Assembly: GCA_951217055.1 (NCBI GenBank)
Contig: OX578276.1
Coordinates: forward strand, 117,870,979 to 117,934,978
DNA: 64,000 nt
Reading direction: 5' to 3'
Origin: Gerris lacustris
Lineage: Eukaryota; Arthropoda; Insecta; Hemiptera; Gerridae
The position numbers were made by a program, and so were the translations under genes. Below the pieces are notes generated by a model. The model ran no database searches, was not told where the DNA came from, and saw only the letters and a program-made list of their open reading frames with translations. Each line of letters begins with the position of its first letter. The stretch's first letter is position 1. This document shows positions 35,379 through 47,549 of this stretch, in pieces.

Positions 35379-35894
35379 TAGCTTAGTTGATTTTTTGGCC
35401 GCACCCCTTAATTTTTTGTTTGTTTTACTTTTCTTTCAAATTTGTAATATATATCGAATAAGTAAACACACAAGGATCTGATTTTATCGAAAACAGAATT
35501 CATTTAAGTATCATAATCAATTACCACATTCAACTATTTAATTAGTTCTTCACAGTTTTATTGGTTAATAAAAACGAGCTATTAAAATATTTCAAGTGTT
35601 TGAATTCCATAAAGAAACAGCATTATACCCGCATATAACTATAAATATCTAGAAACACGCATACTTAAACAGGGACTTAATTGCATTTATCTTTTTACTT
35701 TTTTACTTATTATTACTTCTTTTTTTAAATAATTATTTTTTCCAAGAATAGATAAAAAATCAGTGCTGTGGGACTTGAGTTGTTATTATTTCCTCTTTTG
35801 TGACCAGCTCACATATATTATTTTTTAACTTGACGTGTAAAAAAATTATGAAATGAATTTTCAGTGATACCCATAAAAGTCTCTCTTTCTTTCT

Positions 35895-36010
<116 letters not shown>

Positions 36011-36663
36011 GTGTGGGTTTGGGATCACATGGGAAAAATGCATGCGAATGCATTTGCATATCTGAGGTACCGTCACTTTTAAAGTCCCGCATGAAAGAAG
36101 GCTTTGATGCTGCCGTGTGCTGCATATAGCAAATACAATGTATTGTATATTTGATTGAATATAATTAAATTAATTTTATAAAAAAATAAAATATTTTTTA
36201 TAACATTATCTATAATAATAATATGAGGCAGTAATTATAGAGTATATGTATATATACTCTAGGTATAATTCGACGCTACAATTTGTCAAACATCTAGTCC
36301 GTTTAAGGAAGAGCTTATTTAATCTGGCAAGAAGCAACGCCAATACATTTATTTATTTATAGTTTCCACCACAATTTTTTTAATTTTTTTTTTAAATTTA
36401 TATTTTTTTTAGGGGAGTTCCCTTAAATGGTGTATCTAATTTGATCTGCGTAATTTATCCTTAGCTCAAATGTTTATCCGGCTTATTTATTTTTTTTTTT
36501 TTTACATGTTCCCTGGACATTTCATTAAAATATCTTAATGCCAAAATCCTACCGACCCTAATAAATTCCTGACATAGATTAAATGAAGGTTCTGTGACTC
36601 CACTATTTACTCTTTCTGACAGGGTAGAATAATCTAATAAATCGGAATCGTTTCTACATTTTT

Positions 36664-37248
36664 GCTTCCGAGTTAACCAAAGGATAACTGAAGCTATGTG
36701 ATCGTTCTGAAGAACGAACATTTTTTTATAAGCCGATTTCAAAAATTCAAAGACAGAAATCCGTATCAGACATCAGGGAGCATTTTTGATTCTGTGTCTG
36801 TCTATCGTTCAATTTTTGTTTACAAACATATATCTTAAAAACTACTCATCCGATATTATTTAAATGTGGATGGTAGATCATAATATGCCCATTGTTGGTC
36901 CTATATAAGTTTCAACTACACCCATTTGCTTCTCTTCCGTATAAGCACAATCATACATTTATTTACTCCTATATCTTTTAGAGTACTCATTGATTTTTAT
37001 AAAATTTTGATGGCTTGTGGACAGTAGCCCGCAAATAGCCCAGATTAATTTCAACTCTAACCGTCTTCGCTCTTTAAATTTGGCTAAATTGACATTATAA
37101 TTCATGCAAAAAATCAAAACAAGTTTGAAAGATTTAAAAAACGAGAATATTAAATAAATTTGACAATAATGGGTTGTAAAAGCATAAAATAATAAAAGTA
37201 AACTAAATAGGAAGGGAGGAAGCTATATGCGCCACAGTAATTAACAGA
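36664..37248 (-). repeat. Full-length GCTTCC-family copy (about 585 bp), minus orientation
   Basis: It begins with the diagnostic end gcttccgagttaaccaaagg and finishes with ggaagctatatgcgccacag, taattaacaga, the complement of the family's left end (tctgccaattattgtggcac, atagcttcc). This defines both ends of the family. The interior holds two related modules, each ending in an aaaactactcatccgat or aaagtactcat phrase, and no coding frame. Confidence 0.8.
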
Positions 37249-37251
37249 CAA

Positions 37252-37410
37252 TTGCTTCCGAGCTTACCGAAGGTAACGGAAGCTATGTGATCGTTCTGAA
37301 TAACGAAACATTTTTAGGTCTCCGATTTCAAATATTCCAAGACAGAAATTCGTTTCAGACATCAGGGAACATTTTTGGTTCCGTGTCTGTCTGTCGGTCT
37401 GTTTTTTCTA
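37252..37410 (-). repeat. GCTTCC-family copy, truncated, minus orientation
   Basis: It starts again at gcttccgagcttaccgaagg only a few bases after the end of the previous copy and stops after ctgtctgtcggtctg. The head-to-tail placement suggests tandem insertion or insertion at a preferred site. Confidence 0.75.
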
Positions 37411-38291
37411 GTTTTGCAGGATAAATATATTTGTATTAACTCATGCTAGAACTAAAGGTAAGCTTACATACTCTTATATTGTTTTCAAAATAAAAGATCA
37501 ACTCTTCAGGGGTTCAAAGAAATCTTTAAAGTTTTAACTACACGAATTGCATTGCTAGATTGGCTAAGCCATAAGACCGAAGAGTGGAAAAATAAATTAG
37601 ACAAGGAATGACAATTAAATGCATACTTTTACCCTAGACATCATGCAAGTTGCTGCCATGATTGTACTAATATACGATAATAATATTTACATATTCGAGA
37701 GCATTATTTTTAGGATCAGATTTGAGCAGAACACACATCTATCTGAAGTTCAAGATACCTAAGAAGTTATTAAGAAGTTTTGGATCAACAATAATTATTG
37801 AACAACAAATTATAAGTGAGAAGCTGGGTATCTTTTCCTCTCGTGTTCATAAGTAACATTTCTTTTAGCATCCTAGAATCCGTTTCTATTATTAGCTATT
37901 GAAAAGACACCCCTGGTGTACTCATTCATATCTATTCCAAGATTCCGTCTAACAAATTAGTTACATTTAGTTCCACAGCCTTTTCTATTAAAATTCCTTA
38001 AGAAGAGCTAGCGTCCCTATGACGGTTTGCTCTCTCGTAGGGTCGCTGTTACCCGCGATTTTCTCTTCCAGACCTATTTCACAGATGAGTTCCAACACCC
38101 TTAAAATAACCTACATAGACACGGCCGCTTATAATAAAACACCGTCCCAAGAATTAAGGTAATACACCTTATTACCTCCTTGTACTACACTGAGCAATAG
38201 TTATTTTTTTTCAAGCAGGTTTGAAATGTTAACATAAGTACACATTCACGGCATTTAGTAGGCAACACCAATATGGAATACAATTCGTCAT

Positions 38292-38294
<3 letters not shown>

Positions 38295-38384
<90 letters not shown>

Positions 38385-38386
38385 GA
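38295..38386 (+). repeat. Compound (TA)n(GA)n microsatellite
   Basis: About 42 bp of TA followed by about 48 bp of GA repeats. The Tyr-Ile/Glu-Arg open frame over it is an artefact. Confidence 0.95.
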
Positions 38387-38990
38387 AACTCTCCAATTAT
38401 AAGTAAGCTACAAAAATATTTTAATTTCAGAAAAGTATCTATAGCTTTGGAGGTTTCCTAAGTCTACTGGTTGATAATTGCTTTAATGTTAAAGTACAGT
38501 TGTCTACATGTTAGGAATAAAGGTCATTTCCCAATGTAAATTAGATTATAGCATTAACAATGTAATAGACTTATAAATCGTCATTTCTCATAATTAATAG
38601 AGCCCCGCTTCGTTTATCTTTCGGTCCACTATAAAACAACACATCACCATAGAATAATAAAGTAAAAATTCTACATTCTACTAATTCAGCTCAAGAGGAA
38701 TTTGGGAAGACTACCCTCTTTATCATTAAAATTGAATAATTTTATCTTAGCTGAAGGTGATGCATAATAAGTTTTTGAAACCGCGTCTTAAAGGATTTAT
38801 CCTCGAAGAAATTTCCTTTTCTGATTTTTGCATATCAAAATCCTAAACATCAGAAGTGGGTACAATGCAGAATCTCACATCCTTTAAGACGTATTGTTCA
38901 CAGCAAAACACTGATAGGTTCGATGTTTGTTTTATTTTACGTTTTGTCAGTTTGTTGAAATTTATCAATATTTATAATATATGCTAAGGG

Positions 38991-39997
38991 CAGGGGTCAC
39001 CAATTAATTTTGTTGAAGGGCCATATTAAAAAAAAGGGAACCTGTCGCGGGCCATCAAATTTCAATATACGTGATTTAACATATTATCTCTGAAAATAAA
39101 GTTGCTTTAACATCCACAAAAATGAAGACTAATGAAATCCTGATTACATCCAAAAAAAATTAAATTTAACAACTTGGACTGTAATTAGCGCATGCTAATT
39201 GAAGTTAATTGTTGCTAAGCCAGTATCTTTATTTGTTCATGATGAAATTAACCTTCGAAAAAAGCGCAACTCGCAGACTTATGTGTAACCAAACGTCGTA
39301 CACAACTTCACTACCAATAATTTCAGTGTCGGGTATGTTTTTTCACATACATGGTATGTCAAAATTATACAGAGTTCTTAGAGCAGTATCTTCTTGGAAT
39401 TCAATTATTTCCGTTTCCAGGGCAACTTTATTACATTTGAAAACACTTGATTCATTGCACTCATCGTCCGGCTACAAAGTAAAACTACTGTTAAATTATT
39501 AATGTAGTTAACTATTGAACAGTTGTAGTTGCACAACGTCTTGACTATTTTGAAGTCAGCAGAGTGACTCTCAAATTCATTTTTCAAATTCGTAAAAAAT
39601 CGGTAAACAATTTGAGGTAAATTTCATCACAAAGTTTCTAAGTTAAGGAATGTACCATCGGCTTAAAAAAAAAGATTCCAGACTTTTGACGCCAGGGGAC
39701 AAGCAAGCTTTTGGTTGCCTTGAAGTTTAAAGTTCAGAGACTTAATGTGCTTGAATATATCAACCAAAAATGCAATTTTTGCAAATGCTCGAATCAAAAA
39801 GGGTATATGGTGGAATGCAAATGAAAATTCATCTGCACATCACCAGGTTAATTCAAAGTTGCCGGAGTCCGAGTTCAAAGTTCATCTTTCATCGCCGGCT
39901 TATTTATATTCCACCTGTTCTTCCATCAGCCTGAGGGTCTGATAAAATTCGTCTTCGGGCCGGATGAGGCCCGCGGGCCGCCATTTGGTGACCGCTG
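38991..39997. mobile_element. hAT-like non-autonomous element, about 1.0 kb
   Basis: The left end CAGGGGTCACCAA and the right end TTGGTGACCGCTG are inverted repeats. Subterminal gcgggccatcaaat and gcgggccgccattt also mirror each other. The flanking eight bases (gctaaggg, tactaggg) match only in part, so the target duplication is decayed or absent. Short open frames inside (39209-39502 plus, 39405-39587 minus, 39745-39942 plus) are not recognisable as a transposase. Confidence 0.65.
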
Positions 39998-41975
39998 TAC
40001 TAGGGGCTCTGCACCCTACTCGCTTCGCTCGTCGAAAAGAGGCCGCTGCCTTGAAACTTGGCACGATTTGATAATTTGACACATTTGTTTTTTTACAAAA
40101 CTTTTTTACAGATAGATATATTTTTTTAAATAAATAAATCAGATTTTTTTCCGCAAAATAAATTGATTTCCCTCACAAAGAAAAATGTCTTTATATATAA
40201 TCCGTTCTATAGCGAAAAAAGTAATCTTTCAAATGAATCAAATAAATTCTTGTTTTGCTATCTGATTTTAATCTTCCATTTACAGTTTATAAAATGTAGT
40301 CCTATGGATAAATCATAAAATAAATTATGACGCTTGTGTTTTAAAAGGTAAAATTATGGATTCCTCACTATTATGATATAATTGGTAATATCAGTATTCC
40401 TTTGGAATGTATAAGGAAGAAATAAAATAATGATGTGTTTAAGTAATGATTATGGCCAACCTCTACCAATTACATGGATAATTGGCGCATAATGTCAATA
40501 TTAACTTAATTCGTTTAAACTTATGTAAGTTTAAAAATAATTCTTCGGCTTCTTAAACACCTAAACGTTTCTGTTATAGCTTTTCTATGAAAAAAAAATA
40601 TAAGATAGAAACCATTTATAATACAGTGATAACAATATATTACGAGTATTATACTTTCCGTAAATTATATATACAAAGGTATATCTATAAATATATTTTA
40701 AATAATATGAAGTTAATAAAAATGAAAAATTTAAATGAAAATCCAAAAAGTAAATTATTTAGAAAGATCAACTGAATTGTTTTGTAGTGGTCATTCAGTG
40801 CTGAAGAGAAGCTAATGAATTAATTTATTATTTTTTTAAGGATTTTCTTTTTGCAAACCTACCTTGTATTACGAGCCCTTTTTAAAAAAATAAAATGAAA
40901 TTTGATAGTCTTTGGGCTTTAATTTTAAACCTGGGGGCTGCAATCTGTCACAGCACAGTCTAAGGGCACTCCGCTCCACCCTTAAAATAAAGGAACAGCC
41001 AATTGTTATACTCAAGAAACAATAGCGTCGGCCATTTTTTTATTAATGACCGTTAATAAATATACCTTTTAAAAGGCTATTGACAATATGCTGCGCGGTT
41101 TATATATTTTTGAGCCAATTAACAAGAAGTATTATAGGAAAGTGCGGTTACAATTGAACTGCATATTTTCCCAGCCAAATGGATGAGAAAATATCAGGGC
41201 AAACAGGGCTCCAACGTAGATTTTGATTTTATTCAAGTATTGTACATTAATATATTAGTCAAAACGCGTTTATAAACATCAATAGAATACCGCATTTGGG
41301 AGGCTCTAAAAATAGACAATAATTTGCTGTGTATAATTCCGGTATAATTATGGTCCTATATTCCTAAAGTTATTTGACCGATGCCAAATTATTTTTTAAG
41401 CTAACCTCAACTTGCTGAGGTGTGTTTAAAAGCGCAGATTGTTAAAGAAATGTCCCTATCACTTATAATCTAAATTGTAATCTATAAAAGACACTAAGGA
41501 ATAAATTCTGCAGAGCAAACAATGAAACTATTCAGGCTAAACACGTTAATTAATAAAAATTGTTCATTTTAATTATGAATAAAATTAATAATTGTTAAGT
41601 TAAAACTCGAAGATAACCAATGAAAAAATGTCCAGCAAAATTTGGATGATAGAGGATAAACATCAGACATACTCTTTTGTATGAGCCAATTTCTATAGTC
41701 TTTTCTTGTGTCCATAAGAGAGAGACTGTGTAGTAGGGAGAAATATATTATTACTAGATACCAAATAGATCTGCTGTTGCAGATCTCTCATGCTGCATGA
41801 GATTTAAATCACCCTTTGCTACAATTTAGTCCATAATTAAAGGATAAACATTTCCTTTCAGTTATGCCTACGTCCTACGCTACGTGCTTAGATCTTTAAA
41901 CAAATGTGGTACCATGGATGATATGTTTATTTATATATTTATAAAAGTTTGATAGAATAATAATTGAGTTGTTAC

Positions 41976-42145
41976 CTGATATAGAAGTGTAGGGGGAGTA
42001 GGGCGCGTGGTCTAGGTGGTGTGGAGGCGGGTGATCGTGTATCCTGTGAGGTTGGGGCGGCCATGCTGGATCCTTATACTGGTGTGCAGGGAGCAGGAGG
42101 CCGCCCCCGTACTGCATGTTGTGACCGTGGTAGTCGTGAACAGCT
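41976..42145 (-). CDS. vg: vestigial, penultimate coding exon
   Basis: 170-bp internal exon of the vestigial homologue: one base completing an Arg codon, 56 codons, then one base of a Gly codon. It reads AVHDYHGHNMQYGGGLLLP, then a His/Pro-rich stretch (PPQPHR, HPPPHHLDH) and SPYTSIS. The acceptor is TTTTGTTTTACAG before AGCTG and the donor is G|GTAACA. The phases fit both neighbours exactly (AG|A upstream, G|GA downstream), which is the best proof that these exons belong together. A His-rich region around a (Y)G-x-LL(L/M)P motif occurs, from memory, between the FPxSFW motif and the C-terminus in Vestigial-like proteins. The 60-codon frame on the opposite strand (42021-42203) is a shadow. Confidence 0.9.
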
Positions 42146-42407
42146 CTGTAAAACAAAACTATTTGTTAAGAATAATATGATAAAATCACACTTGAGAAAT
42201 TAATTCAAAGCTTCTCCTAAAAAAAAAAAAAAAAATCGTAACATTTATGTAAATCATTATTTTAGTTGCCCTAGAGTCTAGAGAATACATTTCAAGTTAA
42301 TCGAATAACTTTATTTTCAAAACACTATTATGGCTATAATTATATATGTACCTATAGCATAGAAAATAAAGGCCAAAACTAGAGTTAATAAAATAAAAAA
42401 CCTAGGA

Positions 42408-42498
42408 GCATGGAAATGCAGTTTATTTGACATTGTTTGATGTCAAATAAACTGCATTTCCATGCAGTTTGTTTTTTGTGGTTTCACAAAAAACAAAC
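42408..42498. repeat. Two adjacent perfect hairpins (26-bp stem/6-nt loop; 14-bp stem/4-nt loop)
   Basis: 42408-42433 is an exact reverse complement of 42440-42465, with loop tgtttg. One base later 42467-42480 is an exact reverse complement of 42485-42498, with loop gttt. They lie about 260 bp upstream (in transcription) of the vg exon at 42145. Either a tiny foldback element or a structured RNA; there is no evidence of microRNA processing. Confidence 0.9.
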
Positions 42499-43164
42499 AA
42501 TTAAGTTATTGCTAAAAGCTTCTTTTCAATGGATTTACCTAGTCTATAATATTTAAATAAACTTAACACCTGTAAACGTAGTTAAGCATGAATTGACTTT
42601 CCCGGTCAGTATAAACGTATCTGATTGTTTTGTTAGATTTGAAAAGACTATATATTTTGTCTAGTAATCGACGTTATTTGAGAGAGAAAAAAACAACATC
42701 GCTATTTTATACAGTATATTAATAATATATTTTGCATGATATTGTTATCATAGTATATTTTAAATAATAATAAACAAACAACAAACAACTTCCGACTATG
42801 CGAAGTTTGGTGCCCATAACAGCGTGAAGGCAAATTATGAAAAAACAATTCCTCATAGTAAACACATGTACATAAACTGACTGACAAACAAACTACGCTA
42901 TTTCCTAGTCAGAATTCTAAAAATATTTGTTCTATGTAGCTGTATTATAAATTTATTTTTGAATAGCATTCCTTTGCGCTATATTAATATTTATTGTAAT
43001 ATAAAAGAAAAATGTACTATACAGGTTTACATATAATGTACTGCAAATGTAATATTATATAAGTAAACATATATTATTAAAAAAAATATTAAAATTCATG
43101 ATTCTTGTCTGCAGTCTTCTTAAAAAAAAGGCGTTGATTCTTGCCATTTTTTGTGATATAAACT

Positions 43165-43852
43165 ATAGGCCAAGAGCTTTAGCTCAAAAAAGGCCCTTAA
43201 CGGGGAAAAATTAGGGGAAAGCTGAATTTTGGTTTATGGCTTTATTTTGGTCCTCTGATGAACATAATAAGTTTTCCCCCTCGAGGGGGGTCGGCGTTGG
43301 CCGCCATTTTGAAAAAAAGGGACCAAAATTCTGTTTTTGGCAAATATCTTCGTTCTCATCGATGATACGACAAAAATAGTTATTATCAAATTTGTAGGGC
43401 TTTAAATTGTCTACAAAGAAAATTCAATGTCATTATACGCTAAAGTAAATAGTTTCGAAGCTATAGCGCCGCGAAGTGCGACACTTTTGGCGTATATTTA
43501 CGTATTTTTACCCCTACCGGTTTTTCTTGTCATATTATTGTTTCTGAGGGACAAAATATAGCGCTATAGCTTCGAAACTATTGACTTTAGCGTATAATGA
43601 CATCGAACCTTCTTTGTAGACAATTTAAAGCCCTACAAATTTGAAACCTATTTTTGTCGTATCATCGATGAGAACGAAGTTATTGGCCAAAAACCGAATT
43701 TTGGTCCCATTTTTTCAAAATGGCGGCCAACGCCGACCTCCCTCGAGGGGGAAAACTTAGTATGTTCATCAGGGGACCAAAATAAAGCCATAAACCAAAA
43801 TTCAGCTTTCCCCGATTTTTTTCTCGTTGAAAGTCTTTGGCGCTTGGCCTAT
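43165..43852. mobile_element. Long foldback element, arms about 300 bp, spacer 91 bp
   Basis: The left arm 43165-43469 (ataggccaag..., ttaggggaaagctgaatttt, ccctcgaggggggtcggcg, ttggccgccattttgaaaaa, atcgatgatacgacaaaaat, ttcgaagctatagcgc) is matched by the complement at 43561-43852 with about one change every 15-20 bases. It lies inside the vg intron. It has no coding region and the family is not recognised. Confidence 0.92.
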
Positions 43853-44859
43853 ATTGTTTTTGCAGTTTTTATGCTTTGCTGCTGAGTTACAATTGCCACA
43901 AGATGAAAATTATAGCTTTATGAAATCGACACGGTGTGAAAAAAATTTATTATTTCAATAAAACTTTATATATAAGAACAAAATTTACATTAACTTCGTA
44001 TTAACTTTTGGCCTATGCACTCTAAACAGAAAATCAGGTTCATGGGTAGTTATCAGATATATGTATATTTCACCTCTCTGTTCATATCGGTATTGTTGAA
44101 GTTATTTCGGAGGTACAATAGAACTCTCTATTCTGAAACCTACGATGATAATTTATTGGTATTCTATCGAACCACTGTAATAACATTAATAATAAATTCC
44201 ATTCTTATCTAAGTTTTATCAAATTTAAGTTTAATAAATAAGCTGTGATTCAGTAGATTTATCAATGTAAATTCTCAAACTTAAAAGTTAAGAGAAAAAA
44301 TCTGATTAAACCTAAAACTTAAAATTCAGGAAAATTATTTTGGAATTAAGGAATGCTGTAAGAACTCACAGAGGGTAAAGGGGTCTTTGATAAATCACCT
44401 TGTGTCGAATAATTTACATTAACGCCTCTTATCTACACACTTAATAAAATATAAAGACTTTTATGCGAGTAAAAAGACCCTATATTCTCTACCCTTTGAC
44501 GATGAATTATAATAAAAAAAGAAAGTTAACAAAGGGACGCTTGATAAGAAATTTGATTATTAAATGCATAAGGTCATTTAATATTGTTTTTTAGGGCTAT
44601 TTTTTCGTTTATAATTAATGTCACGCAAAGTACCACAAGGGACTTGTGTCACGATACGTTTCCACACCATATTTCACTTTCCTCGGGGTAGTTGCACGAC
44701 CAGCTTTTTTTCACACTGCGAGAAAAATATTTCTGTTTAAAAAACGAAAAAATTCCAAGCTAACTTATAATTCTTTCAGCACATTTCAATTCAACTTAAG
44801 TACCACATAACTAAAATTTCCATATTAGTAAAGTTAATTTGGGTTTCTGAGCTTACTAA

Positions 44860-45330
44860 ACTTAGCTCGGAATCATTCTAAATAAAGAATTCTTTTTAAT
44901 GTCTCCCTATTCAAAAATCCCTTTTAGACATCAGGGAAACGTTTTGGTCTCTAGCATCTGTCTGTACGTCAACATTTTTAGCGAACCACCATGTCTTAAA
45001 AAGTATCCACCTCTTATTAATGACATTTCGATGTTATAGATCATAATTAGCCCACATTAAGTCCCATATTAATTCTAACCTTCTGCGCTCATTGGTTTTT
45101 CTAACAAACTATATTTTATTTTTACACCTGAATTTTAAAAGAACCTATCCAATTTTAAATAAATTTAAATGGCTCGTCGAAAGTAGTCCACAGATAGTCC
45201 CATGCGCATATTTAATATCGAATAAATCCCCCACTGGGAATCAAAACTGGTCCAAACAAACTCATTTCAAGTCTAAGTGCGATCTAATTATTTCATGCTC
45301 ATGTGACCATCCGTCCAATAATAAAAAATA
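44860..45330 (-). repeat. Diverged GCTTCC-family copy
   Basis: It keeps the order cttactaaacttagctcgg, tttagacatcagggaaac, ctgtctgtacg, agcgaaccaccatgtcttaa, ccttctgcgctcat, ttaaatggctcgtcgaaag, as in other minus-oriented copies, but with many changes. An older insertion in the vg intron. Confidence 0.65.
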
Positions 45331-45737
45331 TGAAAAGAAGAATGTTGTCACTTTAAATTAAACGAGCGATCTGTAAATATATTAAACTTTGTCTATTTTT
45401 GGCTATGTTTTGGACACGGTTTAACTAGTTTTGATAAAATTTGGTGTTGGAAATTTTTTATAAGTGTATAGCATTTTGAAGTTAAAAGGTGTTGTTTAAT
45501 TAAGCGGGTTTGCCAGTTAGTTAGGTAAATAATTGATAAGATGACTAGCCATGAACCCTTGACTCAGTGCTTTCTGACTTGTAAAATTTTAGACATTTCC
45601 AGTGTTAAAATTATAATCTATCAAAAATTATAATTTCTCTACCTCATTGTTTCACTGGTGATGGTAATGGTGACATTGCATGACGGCTAATTTTCATGAC
45701 ACACGTTAATTTTATAATAAGTCAATATATAGTTTAC

Positions 45738-45900
45738 CTGTGATGATACTGCTGGTAATGAGGGTGCCAGGGGTCGGTGGGATTTGTACAAGGATGATAT
45801 ACAGGGGGTGGTTCATGATAACTAGATTCACTCGATACTGAGCTGCCGCAGTTCCAAAAACTGGGAGGGAAGTTACGTGATGACATCGGAGACCAGTCTC
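45738..45900 (-). CDS. vg: vestigial exon with FPPSFWN motif
   Basis: 163-bp internal exon: two bases completing a codon, 53 codons, two bases (AG) of an Arg codon. It reads DWSPMSSRNFPPSFWN, then Ser-rich sequence, YHEPPPVYHP and TDPWHPHYQQYHH. In Vestigial and vertebrate Vestigial-like proteins a (S)FPxSFW motif follows the Tondu domain, which binds the TEAD factor Scalloped; the match to this motif with its flanking Ser and Trp residues identifies the gene. The acceptor is TTACTGTTGCAG before GAGACTGG and the donor is ACAG|GTAAAC. The next exon supplies the A of AG|A (Arg). The upstream exon must end with one base of a codon and should carry the Tondu domain; I could not find it up to 64000. 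A second open frame on the same strand (45712-45915) is out of phase. Confidence 0.9.
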
Positions 45901-46131
45901 CTGCAACAGTAACAAACAAACTAATTGTTAAGCCACTTCAGATTAACGCACTTATGTTCAGATTAACTTTATTTTACCAAGCCATTTACATCGAACTTAT
46001 CCAAGAAGCAAAGCTATAAATAATAAGATGTAAACCCGATAGAATTGCTTTAATCAATAACTTAAGAAGAACTTAAGATATACTCGGTTACCTAACTACT
46101 GTTTGCTTCGAGTGAACATCACGATGCACCA

Positions 46132-46175
46132 CATCCCTGAAGATGCTTCCAGTAGTGGAAGCAAAACGTCGGACT
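46132..46175 (+). ncRNA. Hammerhead-ribozyme-like motif with one core change
   Basis: Stem I half TCC, intact core CTGAAGA, a strong stem II (gcttcc...ggaagc, 6 bp), AAAAC instead of GAAAC, a GTC cleavage triplet and the matching stem I half GGA occur in the exact order of a type I hammerhead with minimal stem III. Only G12 is altered. This is the form found at Penelope-like element ends; no coding part is nearby. Confidence 0.55.
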
Positions 46176-46426
46176 TCAACCTCTTCGAGGAGCTGATTTG
46201 ACTGGAAACCCAAGTTATTGATTATGAGTCACCCCGTGTAAGCCTATGCGCACTAAGAATTGCTTTAATTTACTTTTAACGCACAATTTAGTTGAAACAT
46301 ATAATGTAAATGGTTTTTTTAAAACCTTATTTTTAAACAAAATTGTCAGCCAATTATTGTGGCACATAGCTTCCTTGCATCCTATCACGTACTCTTGATG
46401 TTTCCCCCATTTCCCTTCCAAACTTA

Positions 46427-47540
46427 CCGAAGGTAACGGAAGCTATGCTATTGTTCTGAAGAATGAAATATTTTGATGTCTCCGATTTCAAAAATTCCAA
46501 AACATTTCTGGTCCCTTGTCTGTACATCGATCTGTCTGCCGTTTAATTTTTGGGAACAAACAATATCTTAAAAACTACTCGTCCGATTTTAATTAAATTT
46601 GGTTGGTCCCACATGAGTTTCAACCTTCTACTCTCATTTGTTTCTATTCCACATACGCAAAAACATACATCTATTTACACCTAGAAATACTCATCTGATT
46701 TTTTAATAAATTTAGATGATCTGTCGATAGTAGCCTGCGGATAGCCCAAGATTAATTCCAACCACCTCCTCACATAAAATATTGCTAAATAGTTCAGTAA
46801 AAATAGGTTTTGACCTCAAAAAAATTAGTACAAGCAAGAAACTTGGTGGAGATGTTGTGTTCAGATTCCTGTTGATTATACTCAAAGTCCCGTAAAATCT
46901 AAGTTGTGCTACGGCCACCATATTGAAAAATGGCGGCCCATTTTCGGTTTCTTGCTTGTAATTCCTTAAATATTGTAGATAGAAAAAAAAGTTTCAAACA
47001 ACAAATGTAGAGGACTATGAAATAAACAAATTTTGTTATTGTAACTTTTCCTCTAAACAGGTTTTGAATTATTAACGATTTTTTGTGTTATTAGTCCATA
47101 TGCAAAAGAGACCATATGGGTCATTGCCTGGGAGAATTCTTGGTAGTTCTAGAAATGGGTTAATTTATGTTTTTTTGGGTCGCTAAATACAAATTTTTAA
47201 CTTCCATCTCTAAATTCCCCCCGCAACCCCGAACCGGCCGCCATTTTTCAATATTGCGGCCGTAGCACAACTTTGATTTTAGGGGACTTTTAGTGTATTC
47301 AACAGGAAGCTGAACACAACATCTCCACCAAGTTTCTTGCTTGTACTAATTTTTTCGAGGTTCGGCTGTTTTTTGCCTATTGTTACTGCACTAAAATTGA
47401 TAGGTACCTACTTTTCATTCATGTAAAAAAATCAAATCAATTTTGACCCATAAAAAAGGGGGAACTTCAATAAATTGGGCAATAATGGTTTAGAACCCAT
47501 TATTGCATAACATCATTAAAGTAAGCGAGGAAGTTAAGTG
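46427..47540 (-). repeat. GCTTCC-family copy split by a foldback insertion
   Basis: 46427-46794 (cttaccgaaggtaacgg... to ...attgctaaatag) and 47389-47540 (taaaattgatagg..., aagcgaggaagttaagtgcc) are the two halves of one minus-oriented copy; in other copies the text is continuous (ggctaaattgatactttaatt). The inserted foldback at 46795-47388 separates them. Confidence 0.75.
46795..47388. mobile_element. Foldback element, about 145-bp arms, about 296-bp spacer, inserted in a GCTTCC copy
   Basis: The left arm (cagtaaaaatagg, aaaaaattagtacaagcaag, aaacttggtggagatgttgt, gttgtgctacggcc, ttgaaaaatggcggcc) is repeated in complement at 47236-47388. The flanking text shows the empty-site sequence of the host repeat, so this is an insertion, probably with a short taaa-type duplication. 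Confidence 0.85.
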
Positions 47541-47549
47541 CCTCACTAA

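Larger units (their letters stand above)
42146..45737 (-). other. vg: vestigial intron, about 3.6 kb
   Basis: Bounded by donor AG|GTAAAC (minus strand, 45737) and acceptor ACAG (42146). It contains twin perfect hairpins (42408-42498), a 0.7-kb foldback (43165-43852) and a diverged GCTTCC copy (44860-45330). The rest is AT-rich without recognisable content. Confidence 0.85.

Noticed and set aside
39209..40082. Short frames in and beside the hAT-like element, considered as transposase exons
   Set aside because: No BED finger, RNase-H-like or dimerisation motif could be recognised.
45712..45915. 67-codon frame overlapping the FPPSFWN exon
   Set aside because: Out of phase with the exon that joins correctly to 42145. 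It is a shadow, as is 42021-42203 on the opposite strand of the next exon.
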